DNA of 64,000 nucleotides from Halomonas almeriensis (GCF_030409235.1 NZ_JAUFPO010000009.1:1-64000), one strand, 5' to 3'; positions 18,101 through 34,734 are shown, numbered from the stretch's first letter. Program-made: numbers and translations. Notes: generated from the letters alone by a model not told the origin.

Positions 18101-19273
18101 CGCATCGCCGAGGACGCGACCTTCGAACGTCTCAAGCGCACCCTGTCGGGTCAGGCGGTCAACGGTGGGCCCAAGCTCAAGAAGGGCGACCTGCTGTCCG
18201 ACGAGTACCTGGAAGAACTGCCGCGTCAGCAGTGGTTCAAGCTGCGCATGCAGGACGAGTCGCTCAACGAGCTGCTGGCCCAGGCCGATGAGCAGCTGGA
18301 ACAGCGCCGCAAGGAGATGGACGAGCGTTTCGAGGACAAGAAGCGTAAGTTGACCCAGGGCGACGACCTGGCGCCCGGCGTGCTCAAGATCGTGAAGGTC
18401 TACCTGGCGGTGAAGCGTCGCATGCAGCCTGGCGACAAGATGGCCGGCCGCCACGGTAACAAGGGTGTTATCTCTGCGATCATGCCGATCGAGGACATGC
18501 CCTATGATGACAGTGGCGAGCCCATCGACCTGATTCTCAATCCGCTGGGTGTACCCTCGCGGATGAACGTCGGGCAGATCCTCGAGACCCACCTGGGCAT
18601 GGCCGCCCGCGGCCTGGGCGTGCGCATCGAGCAGATGCTGCGCGATGCCCGCGAGCAGCAGGTCAGCGAGATCCGCGACTTCCTCGGCGAGGTCTACAAC
18701 ACGGCCAGCAGCACCAAGGTCGAGGACCTCGGGTCACTGTCCGATGAAGAGGTCATCGCTCTGGCGAAAAACCTCAAGGCGGGTGTGCCGATGGCCACAC
18801 CGGTCTTCGACGGTGCTCTCGAGCACGAGATCAAGCACCTGCTCGAGCTAGGCGGTCTGCCGGAGTCCGGTCAGATGACGCTCTATGATGGCCGAACCGG
18901 TGAAGCCTTCGATCGCCCGGTCACTGTGGGCTACATGTACATGCTCAAGCTGAATCACCTGGTGGATGACAAGATGCATGCGCGCTCCACCGGCTCCTAC
19001 TCTCTGGTGACGCAGCAACCGCTGGGCGGCAAGGCCCAGTTCGGTGGCCAGCGTTTCGGGGAGATGGAGGTCTGGGCCCTGGAGGCCTACGGCGCAGCCT
19101 ACACACTCCAGGAGATGCTCACCGTGAAATCGGATGACGTGGAGGGTCGCACCAAGATGTACAAGAGCATCGTGGATGGTGACCATGCCATGCAGGCGGG
19201 CATGCCGGAATCCTTCAATGTGCTGGTGAAGGAAATCCGCTCGCTGGGTATCGACATCGAACTGGAGAGCTGA
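15194..19273 (+). CDS. rpoB: DNA-directed RNA polymerase subunit beta
   Basis: RpoB is the beta subunit of RNA polymerase (1359 aa). It starts [19 protein letters not shown] as in gammaproteobacteria. The rifampicin-region sequence [20 protein letters not shown] through [10 protein letters not shown] is wild type. The C-terminal [13 protein letters not shown] and [23 protein letters not shown] motifs are present. It follows the attenuator after rplL and is cotranscribed with rpoC, whose start is 86 nt downstream. Several long antisense frames over it are GC-driven shadows. Confidence 0.98.
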   Translation: MAYSYTEKKRIRKDFGKLPQVMDVPYLLAIQLDSYYDFLQQDRSPEERIDVGLHAAFSSVFPIESFSGNAALEYVSYRFGTPAFDVKECQLRGVTYSAPLRVKVRLIIYDKDSSNKAIKDIKEQEVYMGEIPLMTENGTFVINGTERVIVSQLHRSPGVFFDHDKGKSHSSGKLLYSARVIPYRGSWLDFEFDPKDNVFVRIDRRRKLPATVLMRALGMSAEEILAEFFATSTFHIEKSGFSVDLVPSRLRGETATFDIKDGDGNVIVEEGRRVTQKHIRQLEKAGLERLEVPMDYLVGKTLAKDHVNPNTGELICPCNTAITAELMESLGQAGITTLETLYTNDLDCGPFISDTLKLDTTGSQLEALVEIYRMMRPGEPPTKEAAETLFNNLFFTEDRYDLSGVGRMKFNRRLRRDGDTGSGVLDQRDILDVLGELINIRNGFGDVDDIDHLGNRRIRCVGEMAENQFRVGLVRVERAVKERLSMAESEGLMPQDLINAKPVAAAVKEFFGSSQLSQFMDQNNPLSEVTHKRRISALGPGGLTRERAGFEVRDVHATHYGRLCPIETPEGPNIGLINSLATYSHTNSYGFLETPYRKVANGQVTDEVVHLSAIEEGDFVIAQASATVDENGHLVDDLVQARNRGETSFMRPEQVTLMDVSPRQVVSVAAALIPFLEHDDANRALMGANMQRQAVPTLRADKPFVGTGMERFVARDSGVCAVASRGGVIDSVDAKRIVVRVNEDEIIGGEAGVDIYNLTKYLRSNQNTCMNQRPIVHTGDSVARGDILADGPSVDMGDLALGQNMRIAFMPWNGYNFEDSILLSERAVQEDRFTSIHIQELTCVSRDTKLGAEEISSDIPNVGESALSKLDEAGVVYIGAEVGAGDILVGKVTPKGETQLTPEEKLLRAIFGEKASDVKDTSLRAPTGMKGTVIDVQVFTRDGVEKDSRALSIEQQQLDEVRKDLQETYRIAEDATFERLKRTLSGQAVNGGPKLKKGDLLSDEYLEELPRQQWFKLRMQDESLNELLAQADEQLEQRRKEMDERFEDKKRKLTQGDDLAPGVLKIVKVYLAVKRRMQPGDKMAGRHGNKGVISAIMPIEDMPYDDSGEPIDLILNPLGVPSRMNVGQILETHLGMAARGLGVRIEQMLRDAREQQVSEIRDFLGEVYNTASSTKVEDLGSLSDEEVIALAKNLKAGVPMATPVFDGALEHEIKHLLELGGLPESGQMTLYDGRTGEAFDRPVTVGYMYMLKLNHLVDDKMHARSTGSYSLVTQQPLGGKAQFGGQRFGEMEVWALEAYGAAYTLQEMLTVKSDDVEGRTKMYKSIVDGDHAMQAGMPESFNVLVKEIRSLGIDIELES

Positions 19274-19359
19274 GGCTGTCGTCACGGCGCTTCTCAGTAT
19301 GACGGTCCGCGGGGGCGTGCGCGCCCCCGCCCATGACAACTCCGCAACGGAGCCGACCC

Positions 19360-23577
<4,218 letters not shown>

Positions 23578-23616
23578 GGGATCCTCATCGAGCCGGTGCC
23601 CGCCGAGGTGCCGCGC

Positions 23617-23646
23617 TTGACGGTGAGCCCCGTCAGCCAGTAAAAT
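23617..23646 (+). promoter_or_regulatory. str operon (rpsL) promoter
   Basis: TTGACG (23617-23622) and TAAAAT (23641-23646) are 18 bp apart. The leader holds a long hairpin, AGTGGGG pairing with CCCCACT (23661-23686), before rpsL at 23757, which may influence transcript stability or regulation. Confidence 0.7.
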
Positions 23647-23756
23647 GCGCAGCCTTTAACAGTGGGGCGGGTGCGCCCACCCCACTGGTGAAGCTGGCAA
23701 GACAGGAAGCGAACGGCTACTCGCTTCCGCCCAAGGCAACCCATTTGGAGTAATAG

Positions 23757-24131
23757 ATGGCAACGATCAATCAGCTCGTGCGCAAGCCGCGCAAGCGTCA
23801 GGCCGCCAAGAGCGACGTGCCTGCGCTGCAGGCTTGCCCACAAAAGCGCGGTGTCTGTACCCGCGTCTATACCACCACCCCGAAGAAGCCAAACTCGGCC
23901 CTGCGTAAGGTCTGCCGTGTGCGCCTGACCAACGGTTACGAAGTCGCTTCCTACATCGGCGGTGAAGGTCACAACCTGCAGGAACACTCTGTGGTCCTGA
24001 TTCGCGGCGGCCGGGTCAAAGACCTGCCGGGTGTGCGCTATCACACCGTCCGTGGCGCCCTGGATACGTCCGGCGTGCAGAACCGCAAGAAGGGCCGTTC
24101 GAAGTACGGCACCAAGCGTCCGAAGGCCTGA
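23757..24131 (+). CDS. rpsL: 30S ribosomal protein S12
   Basis: S12 lies at the decoding centre and controls accuracy. The 124-aa product matches the family end to end. The streptomycin-relevant segments [16 protein letters not shown] and [14 protein letters not shown] carry the wild-type lysines, so no rpsL streptomycin-resistance mutation is visible. First gene of the rpsL-rpsG-fusA-tuf operon. Confidence 0.97.
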   Translation: MATINQLVRKPRKRQAAKSDVPALQACPQKRGVCTRVYTTTPKKPNSALRKVCRVRLTNGYEVASYIGGEGHNLQEHSVVLIRGGRVKDLPGVRYHTVRGALDTSGVQNRKKGRSKYGTKRPKA

Positions 24132-24256
24132 TACAGGCTTCGTGCGCCCCGGCTCCGGCCGTAGAGAGATACCTAGTCACGGTCTGATAAGAGTAAGGTC
24201 GAGCGCCAGATGGTCGTCTCGGGTTTACCTGAAGGACCCTTCAGCGAGGGCTTATC

Positions 24257-24727
24257 ATGCCTAGAAGAAGAGTTGCTGCCAAGCGCGAAATCCTCCCGGA
24301 TCCCAAGTTCGGAAGCGAGCGCCTGGCGAAGTTCATGAACCACCTGATGGTCAGCGGCAAGAAGTCCGTAGCCGAGCGCATTGTTTATGGTGCGCTGGAC
24401 AGGGTTGCCGATCGTAGCAAGGAAGAGCCGCTGGAAGTCTTCGACAAGGCGCTGGAAACCATTCAGCCCATGGTCGAGGTCAAGTCGCGTCGTGTTGGCG
24501 GGGCTACCTATCAGGTGCCGGTCGAAGTACGTCCGTCCCGCCGTCAGGCGCTGGCCATGCGCTGGATGGTGGATGCTGCTCGGCGCCGTGGCGAAAAGAC
24601 CATGGTGCAGCGTCTGGCTGGTGAGATGCTGGATGCCGCCGAAGGCAAAGGTTCGGCCGTCAAGAAGCGCGAAGATGTGCACCGTATGGCAGAAGCCAAC
24701 AAGGCCTTCTCTCACTATCGGTTCTAA
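24257..24727 (+). CDS. rpsG: 30S ribosomal protein S7
   Basis: S7 nucleates assembly of the 30S head and contacts E-site tRNA. The 156-aa protein begins [21 protein letters not shown] as in other gammaproteobacteria. The 125-nt rpsL-rpsG gap is long and in E. coli carries the S7 autoregulatory site; a similar role here is plausible but I did not resolve the fold. Confidence 0.97.
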   Translation: MPRRRVAAKREILPDPKFGSERLAKFMNHLMVSGKKSVAERIVYGALDRVADRSKEEPLEVFDKALETIQPMVEVKSRRVGGATYQVPVEVRPSRRQALAMRWMVDAARRRGEKTMVQRLAGEMLDAAEGKGSAVKKREDVHRMAEANKAFSHYRF

Positions 24728-24772
24728 GCCCAGCGCTTCTCATCCGCATCGCCAACCAATGGGAGTTCCATC

Positions 24773-26893
24773 GTGGCTCGCAAGACTCCGCTAAATCGTT
24801 ACCGTAATATCGGTATCGTGGCTCACGTCGACGCCGGCAAGACGACGACTACCGAGCGTGTGCTGTTTTACACCGGCCTTTCGCACAAGGTCGGTGAGGT
24901 CCATGATGGCGCCGCCACCATGGACTGGATGCAGCAGGAACAGGAGCGTGGCATCACGATCACCTCCGCTGCAACGACCTGCTTCTGGCAGGGCATGAAC
25001 AAGCAGTTCGATGAGCACCGCATCAACATCATCGACACTCCGGGGCACGTCGACTTCACTATCGAGGTCGAGCGTTCGCTGCGTGTGCTCGACGGTGCCG
25101 TCGTGGTGCTGTGCGGCTCGTCCGGTGTGCAGCCGCAGACCGAGACCGTATGGCGCCAGGCCAACAAGTACGAAGTACCCCGCATGGTTTTCGTCAACAA
25201 GATGGACCGTGCCGGTGCCGACTACTTCATGGTGCTCGACCAGCTGAAGACCAAGCTGGGTGCCAATGTTGTGCCGATTCAGCTCAACTGGGGCGCCGAA
25301 GACGGCTTCAAGGGCGTTATCGACCTTATCCAGATGAAGGCCGTCCTCTGGGATGAAGCCAACTTCGGCATGAACTATGACTTGGTGGATATTCCGGCCG
25401 ACCTGCAGGACAAGGCCCAAGAATACCGCGAGCACATGGTCGAGTCGGCGGCAGAAGCCTCCGAAGAGTTGATGGACAAGTACCTCGAAGAAGGTGACCT
25501 GTCCGTTGAAGACATCAAGGCCGGTCTGCGTCGTCGTACCCTCGACAACGAGATCGTCCTCGTGACCTGCGGCTCCGCGTTCAAGAACAAGGGCGTGCAG
25601 GCGGTTCTGGACGGCGTTATCGAGTACATGCCGTCTCCCACCGAGGTCAAGGCCATCGAGGGTGAGCTGGACGACAAGGAAGGCACTGTTGCGACCCGTG
25701 AGGCCGACGACAAGGCGCCCTTCGCTGCTCTGGCGTTCAAGATCGCCACCGACCCCTACGTGGGCACCCTGACCTTCATCCGCGTCTACTCCGGTGTGCT
25801 GAAATCCGGTGACAGCGTCTTCAACTCCGTCAAGCAGAAGAAGGAGCGTGTCGGCCGTATCGTCCAGATGCACTCCAACTCCCGCGAGGAGATCAAAGAA
25901 GTGCTGGCCGGCGACATCGCTGCCTGTATCGGCCTGAAGGACGTTACCACGGGTGACACCCTGTGCGACCTGACCGACAAGATCGTTCTCGAGCGCATGG
26001 AGTTTCCGGATCCGGTGATTTCCGTGGCCGTCGAGCCCAAGTCCAAGCCCGATCAGGAAAAGATGGGCACGGCCCTCGGCAAGCTGGCCCAGGAGGACCC
26101 GTCCTTCCAGGTCAAGACCGACGAGGAAACAGGGCAGACCATCATCTCCGGTATGGGTGAGCTGCACCTGGACATCATCGTTGATCGCCTGCGTCGCGAG
26201 TTCAAGGTGGATGCCAACATTGGTAAGCCCCAGGTGGCCTACCGTGAAACCATCCGCCACAGTGTCGAGCAGGAAGGCAAGTTCGTCCGCCAGTCCGGTG
26301 GTCGCGGTCAGTACGGTCATGTGTACGTGCGCATCGAGCCGCTGACAGCCGAGGACAAGGGCGAAGACGAAGAGATGAACTTCAAGTTCGCCTCAGAAAT
26401 CGTCGGCGGCGTGGTTCCCAAGGAATACGTCCCCGCTGTCGAGAAAGGGGCCTATGAGCAGCTTCAGAACGGTGTCATCGCGGGCTACCCGATGATTGAC
26501 GTCAAGGTTACGCTGTTCGACGGTTCCTACCATGACGTGGACTCTAACGAGACCGCGTTCAAGGTCGCCTCTTCTATGGCGATCAAGGAAGGCGCTCCCA
26601 AGGCCAAGGCCGTGTTGCTGGAGCCGGTTATGAAGGTCGAAGTCGTGACCCCCGAGGAATTCATGGGTGATGTCATGGGCGACCTGAACCGCCGTCGCGG
26701 CCTGGTGCATGGGATGGATGACTCGCCGACCGGCAAGATCATCAACGCCACCGTGCCGCTGGCTGAGATGTTCGGTTACGCAACCGACCTGCGCTCTCAG
26801 ACACAGGGCCGCGCAAGCTACACCATGGAGTTTGCGGATTACGAAGAGGCGCCGTCCAGCGTCGTTGAAGCCGTCATCAATCAGAACGGTTAA
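24773..26893 (+). CDS. fusA: elongation factor G
   Basis: EF-G is the translocation GTPase, also used in ribosome recycling. The start is GTG 24773 with GGGAG upstream, giving 706 aa. GTPase motifs are visible: G1 [10 protein letters not shown]2 region [12 protein letters not shown]3 [10 protein letters not shown]4 NKMD. Domain IV and V sequences ([28 protein letters not shown]) are complete. It is between rpsG and tuf in the usual order. Confidence 0.97.
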   Translation: MARKTPLNRYRNIGIVAHVDAGKTTTTERVLFYTGLSHKVGEVHDGAATMDWMQQEQERGITITSAATTCFWQGMNKQFDEHRINIIDTPGHVDFTIEVERSLRVLDGAVVVLCGSSGVQPQTETVWRQANKYEVPRMVFVNKMDRAGADYFMVLDQLKTKLGANVVPIQLNWGAEDGFKGVIDLIQMKAVLWDEANFGMNYDLVDIPADLQDKAQEYREHMVESAAEASEELMDKYLEEGDLSVEDIKAGLRRRTLDNEIVLVTCGSAFKNKGVQAVLDGVIEYMPSPTEVKAIEGELDDKEGTVATREADDKAPFAALAFKIATDPYVGTLTFIRVYSGVLKSGDSVFNSVKQKKERVGRIVQMHSNSREEIKEVLAGDIAACIGLKDVTTGDTLCDLTDKIVLERMEFPDPVISVAVEPKSKPDQEKMGTALGKLAQEDPSFQVKTDEETGQTIISGMGELHLDIIVDRLRREFKVDANIGKPQVAYRETIRHSVEQEGKFVRQSGGRGQYGHVYVRIEPLTAEDKGEDEEMNFKFASEIVGGVVPKEYVPAVEKGAYEQLQNGVIAGYPMIDVKVTLFDGSYHDVDSNETAFKVASSMAIKEGAPKAKAVLLEPVMKVEVVTPEEFMGDVMGDLNRRRGLVHGMDDSPTGKIINATVPLAEMFGYATDLRSQTQGRASYTMEFADYEEAPSSVVEAVINQNG

Positions 26894-26922
26894 CCGTTAG
26901 CTAACGTAAAGAGGTCATAGCA

Positions 26923-28116
<1,194 letters not shown>

Positions 28117-28139
28117 GCTCGCTTACCCGCGATCGACCG

Positions 28140-28169
28140 AAGGGGGCTCCGCAAGGGGCCCCCTTTCTT
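28140..28169 (+). terminator. terminator after tuf
   Basis: AAGGGGGC (28140-28147) pairs with GCCCCCTT (28158-28165), followed by a short T-rich tail. It ends the str operon just before the S10 promoter. Confidence 0.75.
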
Positions 28170-28187
28170 GCGCACCAGATTGAGGGA

Positions 28188-28216
28188 TTGACTCTCGCAA
28201 TCTGGCTGCCTATAAT
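28188..28216 (+). promoter_or_regulatory. S10 operon promoter
   Basis: TTGACT (28188-28193), a 17-bp spacer and a perfect TATAAT (28211-28216) form the strongest-looking promoter in the window. Only 64 nt separate the -10 from the rpsJ ATG, too short for an E. coli-size S10 leader. Confidence 0.9.
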
Positions 28217-28280
28217 GCGCATCCTTTGAATGCGTGGGTTGACGGCTCGCGCCGTCAAGATCCATTGGAGTTTAGGGCAA

Positions 28281-28592
28281 ATGCAGAACCAGAAGATTCG
28301 CATTCGGTTGAAGGCTTTTGACCATCGCCTGATCGACCAGTCCGCTGCGGAGATCGTGGATACCGCCAAGCGTACCGGCGCCCAGGTTCGGGGTCCGATC
28401 CCACTGCCGACCAATCGCGAGCGTTACACCGTGCTGGTTTCCCCGCACGTGAACAAGGATGCTCGTGACCAGTACGAAATTCGTACTCACAAGCGCGTGC
28501 TCGACATTGTCGAGCCGACCGAAAAAACCGTTGACGCACTGATGAAGCTCGACCTCGCCGCCGGCGTGGACGTGCAGATCAAGCTCGACTGA
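28281..28592 (+). CDS. rpsJ: 30S ribosomal protein S10 / NusE
   Basis: S10 is a 30S head protein that also acts as NusE in antitermination and binds the NusG KOW domain. The 103-aa protein starts [19 protein letters not shown], which fixes the start at ATG 28281 rather than the upstream in-frame codon. It is the first gene of the S10 operon and, unusually, is followed by a 157-nt structured gap before rplC. Confidence 0.97.
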   Translation: MQNQKIRIRLKAFDHRLIDQSAAEIVDTAKRTGAQVRGPIPLPTNRERYTVLVSPHVNKDARDQYEIRTHKRVLDIVEPTEKTVDALMKLDLAAGVDVQIKLD

Positions 28593-28749
28593 CCACCTCA
28601 CTAGACACTCGCGGCCCAGCGTCCCTCACCTGCAATGCAGAGGTTCAGCAGCCGCCACGCCGGGATGGCGTTATACAACGTGCTAGTGGAATGCTCTGGA
28701 AAGGGCAGCCATAGCGGGTGATAGCCCCGTACACTAAAGGAGACTAAGC
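28593..28749 (+). promoter_or_regulatory. structured rpsJ-rplC spacer, possible regulatory leader
   Basis: A closing stem is formed by CACTAG and CAC (28599-28608, one bulge) pairing with GTGCTAGTG (28680-28688). Inside lie hairpins CTGC/GCAG (28630-28640) and ACGCC/GGCGT with loop GGGAT (28657-28671). This arrangement suggests a conserved RNA element, possibly the site of L4-type autoregulation displaced downstream of rpsJ. Function is inferred only from structure and position. Confidence 0.45.
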
Positions 28750-29388
28750 ATGACTATCGGTTTGGTCGGTAAGAAGGCCGGGATGACCCGTGTCTTCACC
28801 GAAGACGGCGCCTCCGTGCCCGTGACCGTTATCGAGGTTGAGCCCAATCGCGTGACGCGTGTCAAGTCCGTCGAATCCGACGGCTACGCGGCCGTACAGG
28901 TTACAACCGGCTCCCGCAAGGCCAAGCACCTGACGAAAGCCCAGGCGGGCGAGTTCGCCAAGGCAGGTGTCGAGGCCGGTCGTTCGCTGATGGAGTTCCG
29001 CCTGGAAGATGGCGCCGAGGCTCCGCAGGTGGGCGGCGAAATCACCGTATCCCTCTTTGAAGCTGGTCAGCGTGTCGACGTGACCGGTACCTCCAAGGGT
29101 AAAGGTTATCAAGGCGCCGTGAAGCGCTGGAATTTCCATACCCAGGACAACAGCCACGGTAACTCCCTGGCCCACCGTGCACCGGGTTCCATCGGCATGT
29201 GCCAGACCCCGGGTCGCGTGTTCAAGGGCAAGAAGATGGCCGGTCAGATGGGCAATGCCCGTTGCACCGTCTACACCCTGGAAGTCGTCCGTGTCGATGC
29301 CGAGCGCAATCTGTTGCTGGTCAAGGGTGCCGTACCCGGTGCCACCGGCAGCGATGTGGTCGTGCGCACCGCCGTCAAAGCAGGCTGA
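28750..29388 (+). CDS. rplC: 50S ribosomal protein L3
   Basis: L3 binds near the 3' end of 23S rRNA and is one of the first assembly proteins, reaching into the peptidyl-transferase region. The 212-aa product begins [20 protein letters not shown] and contains [20 protein letters not shown] and the Gln-methylation-type loop. AAAGGAG precedes the ATG. rplD follows after 14 nt. Confidence 0.97.
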   Translation: MTIGLVGKKAGMTRVFTEDGASVPVTVIEVEPNRVTRVKSVESDGYAAVQVTTGSRKAKHLTKAQAGEFAKAGVEAGRSLMEFRLEDGAEAPQVGGEITVSLFEAGQRVDVTGTSKGKGYQGAVKRWNFHTQDNSHGNSLAHRAPGSIGMCQTPGRVFKGKKMAGQMGNARCTVYTLEVVRVDAERNLLLVKGAVPGATGSDVVVRTAVKAG

Positions 29389-29402
29389 GGGGGAGTTAAC
29401 CG

Positions 29403-30011
29403 ATGAATCTGAATCTCGCAGGCGCCGGTGCCGGCACCATCGAAGTGTCCGATGTTACCTTCGCCAAGGATTTCAATGAGGCACTGGTGCACCAGGTCGT
29501 CACCGCCTATCTGGCCGGTGGTCGTCAGGGTACTCGTGCTCAGAAGAACCGCTCCGACGTTCGTGGCGGCGGCAAGAAGCCGTGGCGCCAGAAGGGCACC
29601 GGCCGTGCCCGCGCCGGCACCATCCGCTCGCCGATCTGGCGCGCCGGTGGTGTGACCTTTGCAGCGCGTCCCCAGGACCACTCGCAAAAGGTCAACCGTA
29701 AGATGTATCGCGCCGCCATGCGCTCGATCCTGTCCGAACTGGTTCGTCAGGAGCGTCTGGTCGCCGTCGACAGCTTTGCCGTCGACAGCCCCAAGACCAA
29801 GCAGCTGGCTGCCAAGCTGGGCGAGCTGAACCTGGAAAAGGTGCTGATCGTCACTGAAGAAGTTGACGAGAATCTCTACCTCGCCGCTCGCAACATCCCC
29901 AATGTGGATGTCGTGGACGTCGCTGCCGCCGATCCGGTGAGCCTGGTCGCCTTCGACAAGGTGCTGGTCACCGTCTCCGCACTGCGCCAATTCGAGGAGA
30001 AGCTGGCATGA
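29403..30011 (+). CDS. rplD: 50S ribosomal protein L4
   Basis: L4 lines the nascent-peptide tunnel and in E. coli represses the S10 operon at transcription and translation. The 202-aa product has the extended loop [25 protein letters not shown] that reaches into the tunnel. The last codons overlap the rplW start by ATGA. It is a candidate regulator acting on the structured spacer before rplC. Confidence 0.96.
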   Translation: MNLNLAGAGAGTIEVSDVTFAKDFNEALVHQVVTAYLAGGRQGTRAQKNRSDVRGGGKKPWRQKGTGRARAGTIRSPIWRAGGVTFAARPQDHSQKVNRKMYRAAMRSILSELVRQERLVAVDSFAVDSPKTKQLAAKLGELNLEKVLIVTEEVDENLYLAARNIPNVDVVDVAAADPVSLVAFDKVLVTVSALRQFEEKLA

Positions 30012-30304
30012 ACCAGGAACGTGTATTCAAGGTCCTGCTGGGTCCGCACGTGACCGAAAAGGCCGCCATGGCTGCCGAGCGCAACCAGTATGTGTTCAAG
30101 GTGGCGGACGATGCGACCAAGCCCGAAATCAAGGTGGCAGTACAGGAACTCTTCGGCAAGAAAGTCGACAGCGTTCAGGTGCTGAACATCAAGGGCAAGA
30201 CCAAGCGCAGCGCGAACGGTCTCGGTCAGCGCAAGGGTTATCGCAAGGCATATGTCACTCTGGCTGCCGGCGAAACGCTTGAAGACTTCTCTGGCGCCGA
30301 ATAA
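30008..30304 (+). CDS. rplW: 50S ribosomal protein L23
   Basis: L23 sits at the tunnel exit and docks trigger factor and signal recognition particle. The 98-aa product ([24 protein letters not shown]) shows the family start and the trigger-factor-contact region [20 protein letters not shown]. Its start overlaps the end of rplD, so translation is coupled. Confidence 0.96.
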   Translation: MNQERVFKVLLGPHVTEKAAMAAERNQYVFKVADDATKPEIKVAVQELFGKKVDSVQVLNIKGKTKRSANGLGQRKGYRKAYVTLAAGETLEDFSGAE

Positions 30305-30321
30305 GGGCAGGAGTACGGATC

Positions 30322-31152
30322 ATGGCAATCGTCAAGACAAAACCCACATCCGCCGGTCGTCGCCACGTCGTCAAGATCGTCGGCGAGGGGCTGTACAAGG
30401 GTCGCGCCTACGCGCCCTTGCTGGAAAAGCAGTCCAAGTCCGGTGGGCGTAACAACCACGGTCGTATCACGACCCGTCACACGGGTGGTGGTCACCGTCA
30501 GCATTATCGGATCATCGATTTCAAGCGCACCAAGGATGGCATTCCGGCCACCGTCGAGCGCCTGGAACACGACCCGAACCGCAGCGCTCACATCGCGCTG
30601 CTCAAGTACTCCGATGGCGAGCGTCGCTATATCATCGCCCCGCGTGGCGTGAAGGACGGCGACCGTCTCGAGTCCGGTGTGAACGCGCCGATCAAGAAGG
30701 GCAATACCCTCCCGCTGCGTAATATTCCGTTGGGTTCCACGGTGCATTGCATCGAGCTCAAGCCCGGCAAGGGTGCCCAGCTCGCTCGCAGCGCCGGTAC
30801 CAGCGCGCAGCTGGTGGCACGTGAAGGCAGCTACGCCACGCTGCGTCTGCGTTCCGGCGAGATGCGCAAGGTGCTGTCCGAGTGCCGTGCCACCCTGGGT
30901 GAAGTGAGTAACACCGAGCACAGCCTGCGTCAGCTTGGCAAGGCCGGTGCGAAGCGCTGGAGAGGCGCGCGTCCGACTGTTCGTGGTGTGGCCATGAACC
31001 CGGTGGATCACCCGCACGGTGGTGGTGAAGGCCGCACCAGCGGTGGTCGTCATCCGGTGTCTCCCTGGGGTATGCCCACCAAGGGCCACAAGACCCGCAA
31101 GAACAAGCGCACCGACAAGCTGATCGTCCGTCGCCGCAAGGCACGGAAATAA
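30322..31152 (+). CDS. rplB: 50S ribosomal protein L2
   Basis: L2 is required for subunit joining and lies close to the peptidyl-transferase centre. The 276-aa protein carries the conserved segments [19 protein letters not shown] and [19 protein letters not shown], the latter holding the functionally important His. Ribosome binding site CAGGAG. Fifth gene of the S10 operon. Confidence 0.97.
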   Translation: MAIVKTKPTSAGRRHVVKIVGEGLYKGRAYAPLLEKQSKSGGRNNHGRITTRHTGGGHRQHYRIIDFKRTKDGIPATVERLEHDPNRSAHIALLKYSDGERRYIIAPRGVKDGDRLESGVNAPIKKGNTLPLRNIPLGSTVHCIELKPGKGAQLARSAGTSAQLVAREGSYATLRLRSGEMRKVLSECRATLGEVSNTEHSLRQLGKAGAKRWRGARPTVRGVAMNPVDHPHGGGEGRTSGGRHPVSPWGMPTKGHKTRKNKRTDKLIVRRRKARK

Positions 31153-31185
31153 GATCCCACGCCAAGACATCAAGAGGTAACGGCT

Positions 31186-31461
31186 GTGCCACGTTCACTG
31201 AAGAAAGGTCCTTTTATTGACCTTCACCTGTTGAAGAAGGTTGAGGCTGCAGCGGAAAAGAACGACCGCAAACCCATCAAGACCTGGTCGCGTCGTTCGA
31301 TGATCCTGCCCAACATGGTCGGGCTCACCATTGCAGTCCATAACGGTCGCCAACACGTCCCGGTGCACGTCTCCGAGGAAATGGTTGGCCACAAGCTGGG
31401 CGAATTCGCTGCCACCCGCACTTATCGCGGTCATGCGGCGGACAAGAAAGCCAAACGGTAA
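31186..31461 (+). CDS. rpsS: 30S ribosomal protein S19
   Basis: S19 is in the 30S head and forms an intersubunit bridge. Translation starts at GTG 31186, giving 91 aa ([40 protein letters not shown]). The ribosome binding site AAGAGGTAA precedes it. Length and sequence are standard for the family. Confidence 0.96.
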   Translation: MPRSLKKGPFIDLHLLKKVEAAAEKNDRKPIKTWSRRSMILPNMVGLTIAVHNGRQHVPVHVSEEMVGHKLGEFAATRTYRGHAADKKAKR

Positions 31462-31479
31462 GCCGAGAGAGGATTAGAG

Positions 31480-31812
31480 ATGGAAGTCACAGCTAAGCTG
31501 CGTGGCGCTCGTTTATCCGCCCAGAAGGCCCGTTTGGTGGCTGACCAGGTGCGCGGTAAACCTGTCGCCGAGGCACTCGATCAGCTGACCTTCTCACCGA
31601 AGAAGGCCTCCAAGCTGGTCAAGAAGGTGCTGCAGTCCGCCATCGCGAATGCGGAAGAAAACAACGGCATGGATATCGACGAGCTGCGTGTCTCGACCAT
31701 CTGCGTCGATGAGGGCATGACGCTCAAGCGCATTCGGCCGCGGGCCAAGGGCTCTGCGGACCGTATCCTGAAGCGCACCTGCCACATCACCGTCAAGGTA
31801 GCCGAGAAGTAG
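31480..31812 (+). CDS. rplV: 50S ribosomal protein L22
   Basis: L22 extends a beta hairpin into the nascent-chain tunnel, the site of macrolide-resistance changes. The 110-aa product ([27 protein letters not shown]) has the hairpin sequence [22 protein letters not shown] without obvious insertions or deletions. It lies 18 nt after rpsS. Confidence 0.96.
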   Translation: MEVTAKLRGARLSAQKARLVADQVRGKPVAEALDQLTFSPKKASKLVKKVLQSAIANAEENNGMDIDELRVSTICVDEGMTLKRIRPRAKGSADRILKRTCHITVKVAEK

Positions 31813-31823
31813 GAGTCGACCAG

Positions 31824-32528
31824 ATGGGTCAGAAAGTCAATCCAACAGGCATCCGCCTGGGTATCGTCAAAGACCATACCTCGGTCTGGTATGCCGAGCG
31901 CGGCGCCTATGCCGAGAAGCTGGTAAACGATCTCGAGGTGCGTAGTTTCCTCGAGAAGCGTCTGCAGAACGCGTCTGTCAGTCACATCATCATCGAGCGT
32001 CCTGCCAACAATGCTCGCATCACCATCCACACGGCGCGTCCGGGGATCGTGATCGGCAAGAAGGGTGAGGATGTCGACAAGCTGCGGCGCGAGCTCACCG
32101 AGATGATGGGCGTGCCCGTGCACGTCAACATCGAGGAAGTTCGCAAGCCGGAGCTCGATGCCAAGCTCGTCGCCCAGAACATTGCCGGCCAGCTCGAACG
32201 CCGTGTCATGTTCCGGCGCGCCATGAAGCGTTCCGTGCAGAACGCCATGCGCCTGGGTGCCGGCGGTATCAAGGTTGAGCTGTCCGGTCGTCTCGGCGGT
32301 GCCGAAATCGCTCGTAACGAGTGGTACCGCGAGGGCCGCGTGCCGCTGCATACCCTGCGCGCGGACATCGACTACGCCGCCCATGAGGCCCAGACCACCT
32401 ACGGCATCATCGGTGTCAAGGTCTGGGTCTTCAAGGGTGAAATCCTCGGGGGCATTGAGGAGGTCCGCGCCAAGGCCAAGCAGACGCAAGGCCAGAACGC
32501 GCCCTCCAAGAAGAAAGGTTCCAAGTAA
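31824..32528 (+). CDS. rpsC: 30S ribosomal protein S3
   Basis: S3 lines the mRNA entry channel and has helicase activity with S4. The 234-aa protein has the KH domain ([21 protein letters not shown]) and C-terminal domain with a basic tail ([10 protein letters not shown]). AGGAG precedes the ATG. rplP follows after 15 nt. Confidence 0.97.
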   Translation: MGQKVNPTGIRLGIVKDHTSVWYAERGAYAEKLVNDLEVRSFLEKRLQNASVSHIIIERPANNARITIHTARPGIVIGKKGEDVDKLRRELTEMMGVPVHVNIEEVRKPELDAKLVAQNIAGQLERRVMFRRAMKRSVQNAMRLGAGGIKVELSGRLGGAEIARNEWYREGRVPLHTLRADIDYAAHEAQTTYGIIGVKVWVFKGEILGGIEEVRAKAKQTQGQNAPSKKKGSK

Positions 32529-32543
32529 GGGGAGAGCGAATCG

Positions 32544-32957
32544 ATGTTACAACCTAAGCGTCTCAAGTACCGCAAGGTGCAGAAAGGCCGTAATCGCGGC
32601 CTGGCACAGCGCGGCAACAAGGTAAGCTTCGGCGAGTACGGTCTCAAGGCCACTGGTCGTGGCCGTGTCACTGCCCGCCAGATCGAGGCTGGTCGCCGTG
32701 CGATCAATCGCCACGTCAAGCGTGGCGGCAAGATCTGGATCCGTGTCTTCCCCGACAAGCCGATTTCCAAGAAGCCGTTGGAAGTCCGTATGGGTAAAGG
32801 CAAGGGCTCTGTCGAGTACTGGGTCGCACAGATCCAACCCGGCCGTGTCCTGTACGAGATCGAAGGCGTATCCGAGGAGCTGGCACGCGAGGCATTTGGC
32901 CTTGCAGCGCAGAAGTTCCCGGTCTCCACCACCTTTGTGAAACGGACGGTGATGTGA
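32544..32957 (+). CDS. rplP: 50S ribosomal protein L16
   Basis: L16 organises the A site and is essential late in 50S assembly. The 137-aa product ([21 protein letters not shown]) includes [29 protein letters not shown] with the conserved Arg that is hydroxylated in E. coli. Its stop overlaps the rpmC start. Confidence 0.96.
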   Translation: MLQPKRLKYRKVQKGRNRGLAQRGNKVSFGEYGLKATGRGRVTARQIEAGRRAINRHVKRGGKIWIRVFPDKPISKKPLEVRMGKGKGSVEYWVAQIQPGRVLYEIEGVSEELAREAFGLAAQKFPVSTTFVKRTVM

Positions 32958-33148
32958 TGAAAGCCCAGGAAATTCGCGACAAGTCAGCCGAACAGCTCCA
33001 GGAGCAGCTCTTTGAACTCCTCCGCGAGCAGTTCAACCTGCGGATGCAGAAGGCCACCGGCCAGTTGAGCCAGACTCATCTGCTCAAGCAGGTTCGTCGG
33101 GATATTGCCCGTGTGAAGACTGTGCTCAACGAGAAGGCAGGTGTCTGA
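32957..33148 (+). CDS. rpmC: 50S ribosomal protein L29
   Basis: L29 lies beside L23 at the tunnel exit. I use ATG 32957, overlapping the rplP stop (TGATG), which gives the family length of 63 aa ([21 protein letters not shown]); the upstream GTG would add one residue. The conserved helix-turn-helix pattern ends with the [13 protein letters not shown] segment. Confidence 0.95.
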   Translation: MKAQEIRDKSAEQLQEQLFELLREQFNLRMQKATGQLSQTHLLKQVRRDIARVKTVLNEKAGV

Positions 33149-33149
33149 G

Positions 33150-33410
33150 ATGGCCGAAGCAAATAACACACGTACGCTCACCGGCAAGGTGGTGAGCGAC
33201 AAGATGGACAAGTCCATCGTGGTCATGATCGAGCGTCGTGAGCGCCACCCGATCTATGGCAAATACGTCAAGCGCTCCACCAAGCTGCACGCCCATGACG
33301 AGACCAACCAGGCCAAGGCCGGCGACACGGTGTCCATCGAGGAGTGCCGTCCGCTGTCCAAGAACAAGGCTTGGACACTGGTCGAAGTCGTCGAACAGGC
33401 CAAGGGTTGA
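33150..33410 (+). CDS. rpsQ: 30S ribosomal protein S17
   Basis: S17 is an early-binding OB-fold protein of the 30S body. ATG 33150 ([25 protein letters not shown], 86 aa) is chosen over the GTG at 33141, which would overlap rpmC and add three residues. The [20 protein letters not shown] signature is complete. It is the last gene of the S10 operon. Confidence 0.96.
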   Translation: MAEANNTRTLTGKVVSDKMDKSIVVMIERRERHPIYGKYVKRSTKLHAHDETNQAKAGDTVSIEECRPLSKNKAWTLVEVVEQAKG

Positions 33411-33462
33411 TCGGCTCACGCCAGTCAAGCCTGCGCAGTCAGATTAGGTTTGGAGAAAACCG

Positions 33463-33834
33463 ATGATTCAGACTCAGACAATGCTGGATGTCGCCGACAA
33501 CAGCGGGGCGCGCCGGGTGCAGTGCATCAAGGTGCTGGGTGGTTCTCACCGCCGTTATGCCCGCGTTGGTGACATCATCAAGATCACGGTGAAGGAAGCC
33601 ATTCCGCGAGGTCGGGTCAAGAAGGGCCAGGTCCTCAAGGCAGTGGTGGTCCGCACCCGTAGTGGCGTCCGTCGTAATGACGGCTCGCTGATTCGCTTCG
33701 ATGGAAATGCGGCCGTCTTGTTGAACAACATCAACGAGCAGCCGGTCGGTACCCGGATCTTTGGTCCGGTGACCCGTGAGCTTCGCAACGAGAAGTTCAT
33801 GAAGATCATTTCCTTGGCGCCTGAAGTGCTGTAA
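33463..33834 (+). CDS. rplN: 50S ribosomal protein L14
   Basis: L14 forms part of the intersubunit interface and binds the silencing factor RsfS. The 123-aa product ([27 protein letters not shown]) is typical. It begins the spc operon; the 52-nt gap after rpsQ contains no clear promoter, so readthrough from the S10 operon is likely. Confidence 0.97.
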   Translation: MIQTQTMLDVADNSGARRVQCIKVLGGSHRRYARVGDIIKITVKEAIPRGRVKKGQVLKAVVVRTRSGVRRNDGSLIRFDGNAAVLLNNINEQPVGTRIFGPVTRELRNEKFMKIISLAPEVL

Positions 33835-33848
33835 GGAGCGAGGCGGAT

Positions 33849-34166
33849 ATGCAAAAGATCAAACGTGACGACGAAGTTATCGTCATCGCCGGTAAGGACA
33901 AAGGCAAGCGCGGCACCGTCAAGCGCGTCCTCAAGGACGAACGCTATGTGGTGTCCGGTGTGAACATGATCAAGCGTCACACCAAGCCGAATCCCATGGC
34001 GGGCAATCAGGGCGGTATCGTCGAGCGCGAAGCTCCGATTCACGCGTCCAACGTTGCCATCTTCAATCAGGAGACCGGCAAGGCGGATCGCGTCGGCTTC
34101 CAGGTTCAGGATGACGGTACTAAGGTACGTATCTACAAGTCGACGCAAGCGCAGATCGACGCTTAA
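33849..34166 (+). CDS. rplX: 50S ribosomal protein L24
   Basis: L24 initiates 50S assembly and sits at the tunnel exit. The 105-aa product shows the KOW motif ([22 protein letters not shown]) and the conserved [28 protein letters not shown]. It lies 14 nt after rplN. Confidence 0.96.
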   Translation: MQKIKRDDEVIVIAGKDKGKRGTVKRVLKDERYVVSGVNMIKRHTKPNPMAGNQGGIVEREAPIHASNVAIFNQETGKADRVGFQVQDDGTKVRIYKSTQAQIDA

Positions 34167-34184
34167 CGCGAGTCGGGTAGCAAA

Positions 34185-34724
34185 ATGGCGAACTTGAAAG
34201 AACGTTATCAAAACGAGGTGGCAGCTCAGCTGCAAGAGCAGTTCAGCTACGCCAACGTTATGCAGGTGCCCCGGATCACCAAGGTGACTCTGAACATGGG
34301 CATCGGCGACGCGATCAGTGACAAGAAGCTGATCGACAATGCCATCGGCGACCTGGAGAAGCTTTCCGGGCAAAAGCCGCTGGTGACCAAGGCACGCAAG
34401 TCCATCGCGGGCTTCAAGGTGCGTGAAAGCTGGCCGATCGGGATCAAGGTCACCCTGCGTCGCGAGCGCATGTGGGACTTCCTCGATCGCTTGGTGAATA
34501 TCGCGATCCCCCGTGTTCGTGACTTCCGTGGTCTCAACCCGAAGTCCTTCGACGGCCGTGGTAACTATTCCATGGGGGTGCGTGAGCAGATCATCTTCCC
34601 GGAGATCGAGTATGATAAGATCGATCAGGTCCGTGGTCTGGATGTCACCATCACCACCTCTGCCAACACCGACGAAGAAGGTCGTGCACTGCTGAGTGCA
34701 CTGAACTTCCCGTTCAAGAAATAA
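34185..34724 (+). CDS. rplE: 50S ribosomal protein L5
   Basis: L5 binds 5S rRNA and contacts P-site tRNA. The 179-aa product ([31 protein letters not shown]) has the [11 protein letters not shown] and [21 protein letters not shown] signatures. The family length is matched exactly in gammaproteobacteria. Confidence 0.97.
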   Translation: MANLKERYQNEVAAQLQEQFSYANVMQVPRITKVTLNMGIGDAISDKKLIDNAIGDLEKLSGQKPLVTKARKSIAGFKVRESWPIGIKVTLRRERMWDFLDRLVNIAIPRVRDFRGLNPKSFDGRGNYSMGVREQIIFPEIEYDKIDQVRGLDVTITTSANTDEEGRALLSALNFPFKK

Positions 34725-34734
34725 GGGTGGGATC

